This document shows, in pieces, positions 19,611 through 28,662 of a stretch of 64,000 nucleotides of DNA; the stretch's first letter is position 1; every line of letters starts with the position of its first letter. Below the pieces are notes generated by a model. The model was given only the letters and a program-made list of their open reading frames with translations, made no database searches and was not told the DNA's origin. The position numbers and the translations under genes were made by a program. Origin of the DNA: Flavobacterium sp. 83 (lineage in GTDB: Bacteria; Bacteroidota; Bacteroidia; Flavobacteriales; Flavobacteriaceae); the NCBI RefSeq assembly GCF_000744835.1, contig NZ_JQMS01000001.1, positions 2,046,001-2,110,000 of the forward strand, given 5' to 3'.

Positions 19611-21006
19611 TTTTCTTGTTTCTTTTAAAAGATTTTTTCAATAATTTTCTTGGAAAAACTAAACTGAATAAAAATACAGTAGGAACTAATAAAAGCAGCC
19701 AGCCAGAACCCATACATGCTCCAGTATTGGGAACAATTATGCAGCCGGGTAAACTCTTTTTCAGCGTTTGTACATAGGTGCTGTCTACCTTGTTTTTTTC
19801 TGGTATGGATAAGTATCGTAATTGTTTTAAGGCATGAAGCGATTGTCTGTCTGTTACCGTATCTGTTATTACGAGTCCCCTGAGATTGGGTAATTTTTGC
19901 AATACAGATACCTTTTTTACAGCATCATTTCCTTTTATTTCCAGGATTTGTAAACTTGATAATTTGGTGCATATAGTGTCAAATTGTTTTTGAGAGGTGT
20001 TTTCAGGGAGTCCCAGCCATTTGATGTTTTGACAGGTGCTAAGTGCATCAATATTGGTAAAAATACCCGAGGCAATCAATACAGAAAGCTTAGGAAATTT
20101 GTTTTTTAATGTTGCCAAATCTCCTGTACATCCAAAATTAGTAATGACTAACTGCTTTAGGTTTTTGAGTGGCTGCAAAACGGAATAATTAGTTAAGCAG
20201 GCAAATAAACTTATTTTTTCCAATTGCGGATTATTCTTAAAGAAAGCAACATTCATAGATTTGATGTCACCACCATTGATGATGCATTGCTTTAGGGCAG
20301 GCATAGCGGGTAAAGTAGCTGTAACTATAGAATCCGAGATAGTCAAATGCAAACATTCGGTAGTTTTCCAATGTGATAAGAGTGATAATTGATTTTGTTT
20401 TAAAGATGCTCTTATAAACTGGGGTTTAAAAAAATCAGCGGTTTTGAAATAATTTTCAATTAGAATTAGCGAATCATTTTCTTCAAATGTCAATGCGATA
20501 TTGGGTTTTAATTCGGCTATTTTTTTTAAATACGGAATATAGTTTCTAGGAATTTTAGATTTGAAATAGAGCGTTTCCAAGTTATCTATAGTTCTACATT
20601 TCATTTTTTGAAACCAAGGAATAAGATTTGCTTTTTCTGTTAGAATGATGGTATTTACTTTACCGTTTACAAAAACAAGGGAATCTCCGGAATCATCAAT
20701 TTGTAAAGAGTCATTTGTAACGTTGCTAAAAGAAATAGTAAGATCGTTAAATCCCAATACATCTCCTTTTTCGGCAAGCACAGCACCGTAATTTTTTTCA
20801 TTGGAAGGAAATTGAACGAGACTATAATTTTTTGAAAGGTTGCTAGTAGATCCTTTGCCATTAAACTTTACTACAGCAAATCGATTTTCATCTTTAAATT
20901 CGTAGATAACCCAAAATAATAATGACAACAGCAATATTAGCAGCACAATGGCTATCCCGCTAAACTGTTTTGGTTCATTACTTACACGACTTTTAAAGTT
21001 ATCCAT
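19552..21006 (-). CDS. Leucine-rich-repeat-like membrane protein with C-terminal anchor
   Basis: The 484-residue protein has a signal-anchor near residues 17-36 (GIAIVLLILLLSLLFWVIYE) and an extracytoplasmic body. Irregular leucine-rich repeats run from about residues 180 to 430 (for example LKNLKQLVITN, LSSLQILEIKGN, LPNLRGLVITD). After PNTGACMGSG comes a second hydrophobic segment (near 447-463, WLLLLVPTVFLFSLVF), then a strongly basic stretch (PRKLLKKSFKRNKK) and a tail of about 25 polar residues. The motif, helix and basic order resembles bacterial C-terminal sorting signals, although the tail is longer than usual. It is transcribed into the overlapping CPBP protease gene. The ligand is unknown. 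Confidence 0.75.
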   Translation of the reverse strand: MDNFKSRVSNEPKQFSGIAIVLLILLLSLLFWVIYEFKDENRFAVVKFNGKGSTSNLSKNYSLVQFPSNEKNYGAVLAEKGDVLGFNDLTISFSNVTNDSLQIDDSGDSLVFVNGKVNTIILTEKANLIPWFQKMKCRTIDNLETLYFKSKIPRNYIPYLKKIAELKPNIALTFEENDSLILIENYFKTADFFKPQFIRASLKQNQLSLLSHWKTTECLHLTISDSIVTATLPAMPALKQCIINGGDIKSMNVAFFKNNPQLEKISLFACLTNYSVLQPLKNLKQLVITNFGCTGDLATLKNKFPKLSVLIASGIFTNIDALSTCQNIKWLGLPENTSQKQFDTICTKLSSLQILEIKGNDAVKKVSVLQKLPNLRGLVITDTVTDRQSLHALKQLRYLSIPEKNKVDSTYVQTLKKSLPGCIIVPNTGACMGSGWLLLLVPTVFLFSLVFPRKLLKKSFKRNKKNGTFRTNKNDSQTNQKSSA

Positions 21007-21434
21007 AACGTAGTGGTTTAATCATTTATAGTTTGGTTAGCAACATAGAAAACAGGTATTGTTCCTTATTTTCTTTTGGTAATTACTGCAAAAACGGAAT
21101 AAAATAAAACTGGGCTACTGAAATTGGTATTGCTTAAAAATGAGTGACAAAAAACAATGAAGTATTAATACCTATTATTTTTTACATAATTGATTTAAAC
21201 CACAAGTTAGTCGGATTTATAATGTTGTCTAACTCGTAAATAATAATAAGATTATGGGGATAGTATAGGATATTAAAATTGTGAAATCCTTAACTGAAGC
21301 TAAAGTAAAAATAATTTTTGATTTTAACAACTGAAAATCAGTATATTATAAAATAAAATATAGAAATGCGTTTATCTTGAAGCAAATGTCATTTTGAATT
21401 GCTTAAACAGGATTGGTTTTAGATGTGATTTAAT
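21007..21434. other. Intergenic, nothing recognised
   Basis: About 430 AT-rich bases contain no plausible gene, hairpin or repeat. They must carry the promoter of the leftward leucine-rich-repeat gene and the end of the mepB-like transcript, but I could not pick out either. Confidence 0.3.
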
Positions 21435-21947
21435 TTACTGAGAATACAGTAATTTTACCCGGTTTAAATCTATGGGTTTGTTCAAAGGGATTTCCAGAAA
21501 ATAGTCCAATTGCCATTTCTGGGTTTTTTGAGCCTGCTTGCTTGTTGTGATGTCCCAAGGTGGATATACCCTGATGGCTCGTTTCCCTTCTTTCAAATCA
21601 GTAGTAAGGATTCCTTGTTGGATAAGTACTGATTTAGGAAATACAAACTGACCAAAATGATCCCCGTTTCGAGTATTGATAATAAATAAATCGATGTCAT
21701 CTGAAAGGTCAAAAGGTTGAATAGGCCCTTTTGTTATTCTTTTCCATACCGTGACAAATTGACCCACTTTTGTAGGTGTAGTTTTTGCCACACGAAATAG
21801 TGTTTTTAATCCATTAAGTTCAAATTGATACGCACCATAATCCTTACTTTCTTTTTCCAGTACTGGGTTTGTAAGTTCAAAACTGCAGGGATCAAAAACA
21901 AAGGTTTTGGTTTCTAGAAGAACGGTAGGAGTTGAAGTTTCGGACAT
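21435..21947 (-). CDS. MepB family protein
   Basis: The 170-residue cytoplasmic protein spans the MepB domain: FDPCSFELTNPVLEKESKDYGAYQFELNG, then FRVAKTTPTKVGQFVTVWKR, then GPIQPFDLSDDIDLFII, then GKRAIRVYPPWDI and TQKWQLDYFLEI. MepB was named from the Staphylococcus aureus mepRAB efflux operon; its biochemical role is unknown. An ATG 18 codons upstream (22001) is possible, but the start at 21947 (MSETSTPTVLL) fits the family length better. No MepA-type pump is encoded nearby. Confidence 0.8.
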   Translation of the reverse strand: MSETSTPTVLLETKTFVFDPCSFELTNPVLEKESKDYGAYQFELNGLKTLFRVAKTTPTKVGQFVTVWKRITKGPIQPFDLSDDIDLFIINTRNGDHFGQFVFPKSVLIQQGILTTDLKEGKRAIRVYPPWDITTSKQAQKTQKWQLDYFLEIPLNKPIDLNRVKLLYSQ

Positions 21948-22095
21948 TACTTTTGTAAATTTAGTTTTTTTAGAAATAATAAAAAGGTACGAATTACGCA
22001 TAGCTTTTAGTACTATTTGCTCACTTTTGAGGATGCAATTTGCAAAGAGGTGCTAACTATTATGGTATATCAGCGTGATCTGGGTTGGGATATTC

Positions 22096-22458
22096 TTATT
22101 TGTATTTTAGTTCATTTTCCTTTACCCTGAATGCAACAATTTTCTGAATCAAGTCAAACGGGATTGGTTTGTCAAGAGGAAATTGAACAGAACCTTTTCC
22201 TTGTTTATAATTTGAAAGTTCAACACTAAACGCAGTATGTCCTGTTGGTGTTGCATAAAATCCAATGTGATTTTTGAATCCTGAAAAATAAACTAAAGGT
22301 TTTCCATTTGTTTTGTATGCAGGCATGCCATAAGCAATACTTTCTACCGCTTTTGGAGCATTTTCGAGAATAACTTCGCGAACTTTCCCCAAAAGGGATT
22401 GAGTCTCTTTTGGGAATGATTTAATGTATGCGTCAACAGATTTATAATCAATATTCAT
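22096..22458 (-). CDS. DUF1801 domain protein (iron-chaperone-like)
   Basis: The 120-residue cytoplasmic protein covers one DUF1801 domain: VDAYIKSFPKETQSLLGKVREVILENAP, ESIAYGMPAYKTNGKPLVYFSGFKNHIGFY and KGSVQFPLDKPIP. The fold resembles frataxin, and the annotation 'iron chaperone' rests on a Bacillus relative; function here is untested. It is a leftward single gene among small accessory genes. Confidence 0.8.
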   Translation of the reverse strand: MNIDYKSVDAYIKSFPKETQSLLGKVREVILENAPKAVESIAYGMPAYKTNGKPLVYFSGFKNHIGFYATPTGHTAFSVELSNYKQGKGSVQFPLDKPIPFDLIQKIVAFRVKENELKYK

Positions 22459-22681
22459 ATTTTTCTCGATCCTGTTCGTACTTACTGTTAATGGATTTCT
22501 GATTAGTTGGTGTTAAGGATTTTGCTGAAGATTGGTTAACGTTCCGCCATATTGTTCAAGTAGCGAATTGTTAGTACAAGTGCTAATTAGATACACAAAA
22601 GCTGGTTTAACAACAAAAGTGTCATAGAAGTGAATCTCTCATTTTTTGCTAAACTGCAGTTAGAGGTTCGCTGTTTTTGAA

Positions 22682-23119
22682 TTATATTTTTCCGTTATAT
22701 TTAGGGTCAAAGTCAACCATCCATTCAATACCAAATTTGTCTCTAAACATCCCAAAATAGGATCCCCATGGACTGTCGCTAATAGGCATTTCAATGCTTC
22801 CACCTTCGGAAAGTCCGTTAAATAATTTGTCTGCTTCTTCTCGGCTTTCGGCACTAATTGATATTTTAGACCTGTTTTCGTTTTCATTTACTCGTCCCAT
22901 ACTTTCTGGAACGTCATTGGCCATTAAAACGTTTTTGCCAATAGGCAAAGCAATATGCATTATTTTATTTGCTTCTTTTTCTGCAAATGGATATTCAGGA
23001 CTTGGCATGTCTTTGAAACGCAAAATATTTGCAAACTCTCCGCCAAAAACTGATTTGTAAAAATTGAATGCTTCTTCGGCGTTTCCGTTGAAATTAATGT
23101 GTGGATTGATAAGTGCCAT
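22682..23119 (-). CDS. VOC family protein (PhnB-like)
   Basis: The 145-residue protein is a vicinal-oxygen-chelate fold of the PhnB/3-demethylubiquinone-methyltransferase-like type: PHINFNGNAEEAFNFYKSVFGGEF at the start, then IMHIALPIGKNVLMANDVPES, then SPWGSYFGMFRDKFGIEWMVDFD at the end. Such proteins bind small molecules or metals, and substrates are rarely predictable. Leftward, single gene. Confidence 0.85.
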   Translation of the reverse strand: MALINPHINFNGNAEEAFNFYKSVFGGEFANILRFKDMPSPEYPFAEKEANKIMHIALPIGKNVLMANDVPESMGRVNENENRSKISISAESREEADKLFNGLSEGGSIEMPISDSPWGSYFGMFRDKFGIEWMVDFDPKYNGKI

Positions 23120-23631
23120 AATTCATATTTTTAAGTTGTTTTTTTTATTTAAATATTTGATTAATAATAGGATAAGATTATTCTAAACGTTTAGCAACTT
23201 GTGATAGCGGCGTTATTGAATCACCAACTATTTCAAATATAATCAAAATTTTCATTAGTGAATTCTTTTCTGATAAAACCATAATCCACCATTATTAGAA
23301 ACGGTTGTTAGCGATAATAGTTTTCAATTGTAACTAAGTCTGTATTCAATTGGTGTTAAATTGGTTTTACTTTTAAACAGTTTACTAAAAGACTGTGGAT
23401 ATTCAAAACACAATTCCCTCTAAAAGCTAATTTTACGGGTAAGGGCACTTATGTAAAAGTGAAGAAAAACACTCAAAAAACAAGCTAAAACCACTCCAAA
23501 AAAAGAGGACACTAAATCCTCTAATAATTCTTTCTTAAAACTTTACGATAACTCCATAGTACCTGCCAGTGACCGGTTCCGTTCAACAGGAGTTTCATTG
23601 TTCGTGCTACGCAGGCAACGAAAATCTAGCT
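23120..23631. other. Gene-poor junction at the left edge of the cassette array
   Basis: About 500 bases hold only fragments: an AraC-type regulator C-terminus on the minus strand (23324-23410), and on the plus strand short open stretches such as KANFTGKGTYVKVKKN (ending near 23486) that look like gene ends. A mosaic of eroded pieces next to a recombination-active array is expected. Confidence 0.5.
23324..23410 (-). pseudogene. AraC family regulator, C-terminal remnant
   Basis: Twenty-eight codons read FEYPQSFSKLFKSKTNLTP and then IEYRLSYN before a stop. This is the last helix-turn-helix of an AraC/XylS regulator. A stop codon appears three codons upstream of the conserved part, so the rest of the gene is gone. 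Confidence 0.75.
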
Positions 23632-23636
23632 GTTGG
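23584..23636 (+). repeat. Short attC-like palindrome at the left edge (site 0)
   Basis: CAACAGGAGTTTCATTG can pair with CAACGAAAATCTAGCTGTTG around a loop of about 15 bases. The right end gives the GTTGGTGGC start of cassette C1, which is perfectly complementary to GCCACCAAC at that cassette's end. It is much shorter than the other sites, so it may be an eroded or boundary site. Confidence 0.5.
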
Positions 23637-23649
23637 TGGCTGTGTTTTT

Positions 23650-24126
23650 TCATTCAGTTATTTCAAATATTTTATCGAATTTTCTTTTCAGGTTTCTATT
23701 TTGACATTTTATGTGCAGTTTCGAAACGATGGAAATAAAAACTATGAATAAATTAAATATAACATATATTTCAATTGGTGGTTTTGCTTGAAAATAAAAA
23801 ATGGAATTAAACATAATTAGCGCAATAATTGGAAAGTATTTTACCCATGCAACTCTTAATTTGCCAACAGGTTCTAAACTATAATTCACTGTGAAATTTT
23901 TTTCAGTATTCTTATATGTTCCTTTCAGAAAATATAAACTCGGAAAAAAATTAGAATTTTTTATTAATTCAAAAGTCAAATTGTCAAATTTTCCATAAAA
24001 GAATTTCGAATTATCATTAGAAAAAATTGACAGTATTCCCCAATATATTTTTAGTTTTGGAGAGCCAATTTTCGTGTTGTCCTTTAATCTATTTCTAAAT
24101 TCAGTTATATCTATTTTTGACTACAT
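23650..24126 (-). pseudogene. Cassette C1: small membrane protein broken by a stop at codon 2
   Basis: The minus-strand frame reads ATG, TAG, then SKIDITEFRNRLKDNTKIG and continues open for about 156 codons to a stop at 23650. It has one or two hydrophobic segments (YFPIIALIMFNSIFYF; IYVIFNLFIVFISIV). The stop directly after the ATG suggests a nonsense mutation. Translation could restart at a TTG (23979), giving 109 residues. No named domain recognised. It lies opposite to most small cassette genes and fills cassette C1. Confidence 0.65.
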
Positions 24127-24168
24127 TTCTGGTTTTTTTGTCTTCTGCGGTAACATTGCCACCAACGT

Positions 24169-25882
24169 CAGTATGTGAAAAAACTTCGGTTTGGTTGATA
24201 ACAAATATAGGGATTAGCTTGTACAAAAAGAAGATTTTTCGTATTTTTAGTAATGCAACATATTCAAGGAATTTCACGTAATCAGCTGCGCATTTCTAGT
24301 TTAGAAGACGCAATTTCCAGCGACAATCAAGTTCGCTTTATCGATGCTTTTGTAAATACCATCTCCATTTTAAGACTTGGATTTAGTCTGCAAACCCTTA
24401 AAAAAGAAGGACGCCCGAGTTACCAAACGCCGGTATTTTTAAAAATCTATTTGTATGGCTATCTTAATGGAATAAGAAGTAGTCGGAAATTAGAAAAAGA
24501 ATGTTTTAGAAACCTAGAGATGCAATGGCTTTTAGAGGGGATTTGTCCGAACTACCATAGCATTTCTGATTTCAGAAAAAACAATCCTGTAGCCCTAAAG
24601 AACTTATTCAAACTCTTTGTTTGCTTCTTGAAAGATATCGATTTGATAGGAGCAGAAACCATCGCGATTGATGGTACAAAAAGCCGGGCGCATAATAGTA
24701 AGAAAGCGAATTTCAATCAAAAGAAAATCGATAAACACCTAGAATATATCGAGAATAAAACCCAAGAGTACCTGACTGCATTACAGGAAAATGATGTACA
24801 AGAAAATCCTGTTATAATTCAAAATATCCAAGAAAAAATAGAACGCTTAAAAGGGAATAAACTGCGATATGAACTCTTGGAAGAAAAACTAAAGGCCAGC
24901 GGCGAACCGCAAATAAGTACTACCGATAGTGATGCTAGGGCTTTATTAGTACAAGGACAAGTAGTTGAGATATCGTTTAATATCCAAGCTGCCGTGGATG
25001 CTAAGCACAATCTGGTAGTAGCCACGCACACGATCAACCGTAACGACAGGAATGCCTTGTCAGCAATAGCTTTGGAAGCCAAAGAGAATCTAGGGATTGC
25101 AACGTACAGCGCTTTGGTGGACAAAGGCTATCACAACGGAAAACAAATCGAGATCTGTCAGCAAGCTAATATTACGACCATTGTAGCCCAGCCCAATCAA
25201 GGGAAAAGCAACGAAAACGGCACCCAGCCGGATTATTTGGTAGCCAATTTTCAATATGATAAAAATACCGATACCTATACTTGTCCACAAGGCGAAACAT
25301 TGCATACCACAGGGAATTGGCACAAGAAAAGCAGTTCAAAAGACGGATATAATTTTAAAAAATACCGAACGTCAAAATGCAAAGAATGCGCGGTGAAACA
25401 TCTTTGTACGAGTCGGTCAGGAGGCCGAGAAATTGATCGAGGTCAATATGCTGATGCTGTAGAAGAAAACAACAAACGCTATCGAGAGAATCCCCAATTG
25501 TATCGCAAGCGACAAGAGATTAACGAGCACATCTTTGGGACCATCAAGCGACAATGGGGTTACAACCACACCAACTTAACGGGACTAGAAAAAGTAAATG
25601 GAGAACACAGCCTGATTATGCTGGTGTATAACATCAAGCGGAGCATCAATATACTGGGCGTTCCTGATTTGATAGCCAAACTCCACAAATGGAACTCACC
25701 CTACAAGGCAAAAGTCTTGTTTTTGCTAAAAACGGAGCATTTAAAGCTGAAATTAGACTTTGTTTTCTGCCACACTAAATTGATAGCGTAAAAACTAGTC
25801 TGCTGTAAAAGACTTAATTTGGGTCGTAGCAATAGAAAAATAGAGAAATTTTAAAGGGAAAAGGAGGTTTTTTCACAGCCTG
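24169..25882 (+). mobile_element. IS1182 family element, copy 1
   Basis: A 1714-bp element begins CAGTATGTGAAAAAAC and ends GTTTTTTCACAGCCTG, giving terminal inverted repeats of about 16 bp. It is flanked by ACGT on both sides (24165-24168 and 25883-25886). Its last 150-200 bases differ from the other three copies while the first 1,400 match, so it is a mosaic. Confidence 0.92.
24253..25791 (+). CDS. IS1182 family transposase, copy 1
   Basis: The 512-residue DDE transposase has an N-terminal DUF772-type domain (residues 1-110, QVRFIDAFVNTI...LRLGF...YLYGYLNGIRSSRKLEKEC), catalytic aspartates in IAIDGTKSRAHNSKKANF (near 140) and ALVDKGYHNG (near 288), a cysteine cluster (CKECAVKHLC near 375) and the glutamate in EINEHIFGTIKRQWGYNH (near 425). 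The tail after KTEHLKLKL differs from the other copies (KTNHLKLTNALDF). The frame is intact and probably functional. Confidence 0.93.
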   Translation: MQHIQGISRNQLRISSLEDAISSDNQVRFIDAFVNTISILRLGFSLQTLKKEGRPSYQTPVFLKIYLYGYLNGIRSSRKLEKECFRNLEMQWLLEGICPNYHSISDFRKNNPVALKNLFKLFVCFLKDIDLIGAETIAIDGTKSRAHNSKKANFNQKKIDKHLEYIENKTQEYLTALQENDVQENPVIIQNIQEKIERLKGNKLRYELLEEKLKASGEPQISTTDSDARALLVQGQVVEISFNIQAAVDAKHNLVVATHTINRNDRNALSAIALEAKENLGIATYSALVDKGYHNGKQIEICQQANITTIVAQPNQGKSNENGTQPDYLVANFQYDKNTDTYTCPQGETLHTTGNWHKKSSSKDGYNFKKYRTSKCKECAVKHLCTSRSGGREIDRGQYADAVEENNKRYRENPQLYRKRQEINEHIFGTIKRQWGYNHTNLTGLEKVNGEHSLIMLVYNIKRSINILGVPDLIAKLHKWNSPYKAKVLFLLKTEHLKLKLDFVFCHTKLIA

Positions 25883-26058
25883 ACGTTCCGGCGCTTGGCG
25901 AAGAAGCGGATTTCGAAGCCCTAAACTTTCTGCCAGCACTGAACTTGATACGAAGGAGAAGGCTTCATTTAAGCACTGAACCCGCTTTTTTGCCAAACGC
26001 CTGTTAGCGGTTCGGGCTTCTTCTTCGGTCGTCAAATTCACTTTCTGTATATTCATAT

Positions 26059-26775
26059 TCAGTCTGTTAAATTTACTCCAAGTCTGTTGGCAAGTCCTTT
26101 AACGTATTCTTTATGTCCGTTTTTAATTTCAATGTTGTCATAGTACTCTTGAAATAATTTCTCTGCTTTTGTTCTGTTCCGAAGAAGTTCAATAAGTGCC
26201 ACGTCTAATTTTGCTCTAGGCGAACCAACTTCAGAAGTTCCTAAGTTTTTGCAAATCTTATCTCTATTCTCGAAGTTGTCAAGCCAATCAAGTCCGTGTG
26301 AACTCAGTCCGTCAATAACTTCCTTCGCTGTTTTATTGTTGTCGTCTGAAATTGTCCACCAATGGTCTTGTTTAATAGTCAAATGTGGTAGTCGTTCTCT
26401 AATTTGGCAGTCATAGTCTTGATAAATGTCTTTGGGTTTGTTATGATTTTCAAGTTCATAAATTTCTTTTACCATTACTCCTAAATTGACTGTAAATTTT
26501 CCATACAAGTTTTCCCTAAATCCCGGGATTACATACTTGTCGCCAAATTCGTATCTACCACTTTGAATGTTGATTACTTGATAAATTCCGTCTTCTGTTT
26601 GTTTGTTAAATGTCCGTCCTTTTTTCTTAAACCCTAATGGCTTCAAGAATAGATAAATTTCTTTTTGTATGCTGTCCAAATGAGTTTTTAGCTCGACCTT
26701 ATTTGTCAAATTTTGGTTGTCTGATTTTTCGTCAGCCATTTTTGGTTTGTTTTTTAAAAAGTCAAAAATTCCCAT
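26059..26775 (-). CDS. Cassette C2: DUF4304 domain protein
   Basis: The 238-residue cytoplasmic protein matches the DUF4304 pattern: FLKPLGFKKKGRTFNKQTEDG, then IYQVINIQSGRYEFGDKY, then YGKFTVNLGVMV. A charged N-terminal leader (MGIFDFLKNKPKMADEKSDN) precedes it. Function unknown; such proteins are common in mobile gene cassettes and near toxin or immunity clusters. It lies opposite to the array's small genes and has only about 50 bases between its start and the IS, so transcription may start inside the cassette. Confidence 0.75.
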   Translation of the reverse strand: MGIFDFLKNKPKMADEKSDNQNLTNKVELKTHLDSIQKEIYLFLKPLGFKKKGRTFNKQTEDGIYQVINIQSGRYEFGDKYVIPGFRENLYGKFTVNLGVMVKEIYELENHNKPKDIYQDYDCQIRERLPHLTIKQDHWWTISDDNNKTAKEVIDGLSSHGLDWLDNFENRDKICKNLGTSEVGSPRAKLDVALIELLRNRTKAEKLFQEYYDNIEIKNGHKEYVKGLANRLGVNLTD

Positions 26776-26827
26776 TTGTCAACTGTTTTTCTTTTGCTGT
26801 GTCGCCTTTTAGCCTGACCGCTAACGT

Positions 26828-28540
26828 CAGTCTGTGAAAAAACTTCGGTTTGGTTGATAACAAATATAGGGATTAGCTTGTACAAAAAGAAGATTTTTCG
26901 TATTTTTAGTAATGCAACATATTCAAGGAATTTCACGTAATCAGCTGCGCATTTCTAGTTTAGAAGACGCAATTTCCAGCGACAATCAAGTTCGCTTTAT
27001 CGATGCTTTTGTAAATACCATCTCCATTTTAAGACTTGGATTTAGTCTGCAAACCCTTAAAAAAGAAGGACGCCCGAGTTACCAAACGCCGGTATTTTTA
27101 AAAATCTATTTGTATGGCTATCTTAATGGAATAAGAAGTAGTCGGAAATTAGAAAAAGAATGTTTTAGAAACCTAGAGATGCAATGGCTTTTAGAGGGGA
27201 TTTGTCCGAACTACCATAGCATTTCTGATTTCAGAAAAAACAATCCTGTAGCCCTAAAGAACTTATTCAAACTCTTTGTTTGCTTCTTGAAAGATATCGA
27301 TTTGATAGGAGCAGAAACCATCGCGATTGATGGTACAAAAAGCCGGGCGCATAATAGTAAGAAAGCGAATTTCAATCAAAAGAAAATCGATAAACACCTA
27401 GAATATATCGAGAATAAAACCCAAGAGTACCTGACTGCATTACAGGAAAATGATGTACAAGAAAATCCTGTTATAATTCAAAATATCCAAGAAAAAATAG
27501 AACGCTTAAAAGGGAATAAACTGCGATATGAACTCTTGGAAGAAAAACTAAAGGCCAGCGGCGAACCGCAAATAAGTACTACCGATAGTGATGCTAGGGC
27601 TTTATTAGTACAAGGACAAGTAGTTGAGATATCGTTTAATATCCAAGCTGCCGTGGATGCTAAGCACAATCTGGTAGTAGCCACGCACACGATCAACCGT
27701 AACGACAGGAATGCCTTGTCAGCAATAGCTTTGGAAGCCAAAGAGAATCTAGGGATTGCAACGTACAGCGCTTTGGTGGACAAAGGCTATCACAACGGAA
27801 AACAAATCGAGATCTGTCAGCAAGCTAATATTACGACCATTGTAGCCCAGCCCAATCAAGGGAAAAGCAACGAAAACGGCACCCAGCCGGATTATTTGGT
27901 AGCCAATTTTCAATATGATAAAAATACCGATACCTATACTTGTCCACAAGGCGAAACATTGCATACCACAGGGAATTGGCACAAGAAAAGCAGTTCAAAA
28001 GACGGATATAATTTTAAAAAATACCGAACGTCAAAATGCAAAGAATGCGCGGTGAAACATCTTTGTACGAGTCGGTCAGGAGGCCGAGAAATTGATCGAG
28101 GTCAATATGCTGATGCTGTAGAAGAAAACAACAAACGCTATCGAGAGAATCCCCAATTGTATCGCAAGCGACAAGAGATTAACGAGCACATCTTTGGGAC
28201 TATCAAACGACAATGGGGTTACAACCACACCAACTTAACGGGATTAGAAAAAGTAAATGGAGAACACAGCCTGATTATGCTGGTGTATAACATCAAGCGG
28301 AGCATCAATATACTGGGCGTTCCTGATTTGATAGCCAAACTCCACAAATGGAACTCACCCTACAAGGCAAAAGTCTTGTTTTTGCTAAAAACGAACCATT
28401 TAAAGCTAACTAATGCCCTTGATTTTTATCTAATGAAATTAGTAGCCTAAAAAAAGAGCCTTCTTAAAAGGCTTTATTTCAATTGTAGAACAGGAAAATT
28501 CAAGGTTTTTAATGGGAAAAGGAGGTTTTTTCACAGCCTG
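26828..28540 (+). mobile_element. IS1182 family element, copy 2
   Basis: A 1713-bp element from CAGTCTGTGAAAAAAC to GTTTTTTCACAGCCTG, flanked by ACGT (26824-26827 and 28541-28544). By eye it is identical to copies 3 and 4, so the burst is recent. A small hairpin (AGCCTT/AAGGCT) after the transposase may terminate transcription. Confidence 0.95.
26912..28450 (+). CDS. IS1182 family transposase, copy 2
   Basis: A 512-residue intact DDE transposase with the same catalytic segments as copy 1 (IAIDGTKS, ALVDKGYHNG, EINEHIFG). It ends in LTNALDFYLMKLVA. Confidence 0.95.
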   Translation: MQHIQGISRNQLRISSLEDAISSDNQVRFIDAFVNTISILRLGFSLQTLKKEGRPSYQTPVFLKIYLYGYLNGIRSSRKLEKECFRNLEMQWLLEGICPNYHSISDFRKNNPVALKNLFKLFVCFLKDIDLIGAETIAIDGTKSRAHNSKKANFNQKKIDKHLEYIENKTQEYLTALQENDVQENPVIIQNIQEKIERLKGNKLRYELLEEKLKASGEPQISTTDSDARALLVQGQVVEISFNIQAAVDAKHNLVVATHTINRNDRNALSAIALEAKENLGIATYSALVDKGYHNGKQIEICQQANITTIVAQPNQGKSNENGTQPDYLVANFQYDKNTDTYTCPQGETLHTTGNWHKKSSSKDGYNFKKYRTSKCKECAVKHLCTSRSGGREIDRGQYADAVEENNKRYRENPQLYRKRQEINEHIFGTIKRQWGYNHTNLTGLEKVNGEHSLIMLVYNIKRSINILGVPDLIAKLHKWNSPYKAKVLFLLKTNHLKLTNALDFYLMKLVA

Positions 28541-28662
28541 ACGTTCTCAGGCTTGGCGAGGTTTGGGACTAAATTAAGATATATTTTGCGGTTAAGGACT
28601 AATTATTCAAATGCAAAACCAACTTTAAATTAAGCATAAAACCCAAATCTTGCCAAACCTGT

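Larger units (their letters stand above)
24161..26009 (+). repeat. attC-like site 1, interrupted by IS copy 1
   Basis: The left core CCAAC (24162-24166) is followed by the insertion; the right part resumes at 25883. With the insertion removed, arms GGCGCTTGGC...AAGCGG and CCGCTT...GCCAAACGCC pair, ending TGTTAGCGG. The core-to-core length is 125 bp. The spacer is five bases between left core and arm (GTTCC) and one base on the right. Confidence 0.8.

Noticed and set aside
22541..22600. GGTTAACGTTCC near 22543 as another attC-like core
   Set aside because: The core resembles the sites, but no complementary arms or matching GTTA end could be found at the expected distance.
24819..25323. Minus-strand frames inside each transposase gene (repeated in all four copies)
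   Set aside because: They are shadows of the transposase reading frame, without start signals or protein-like composition.
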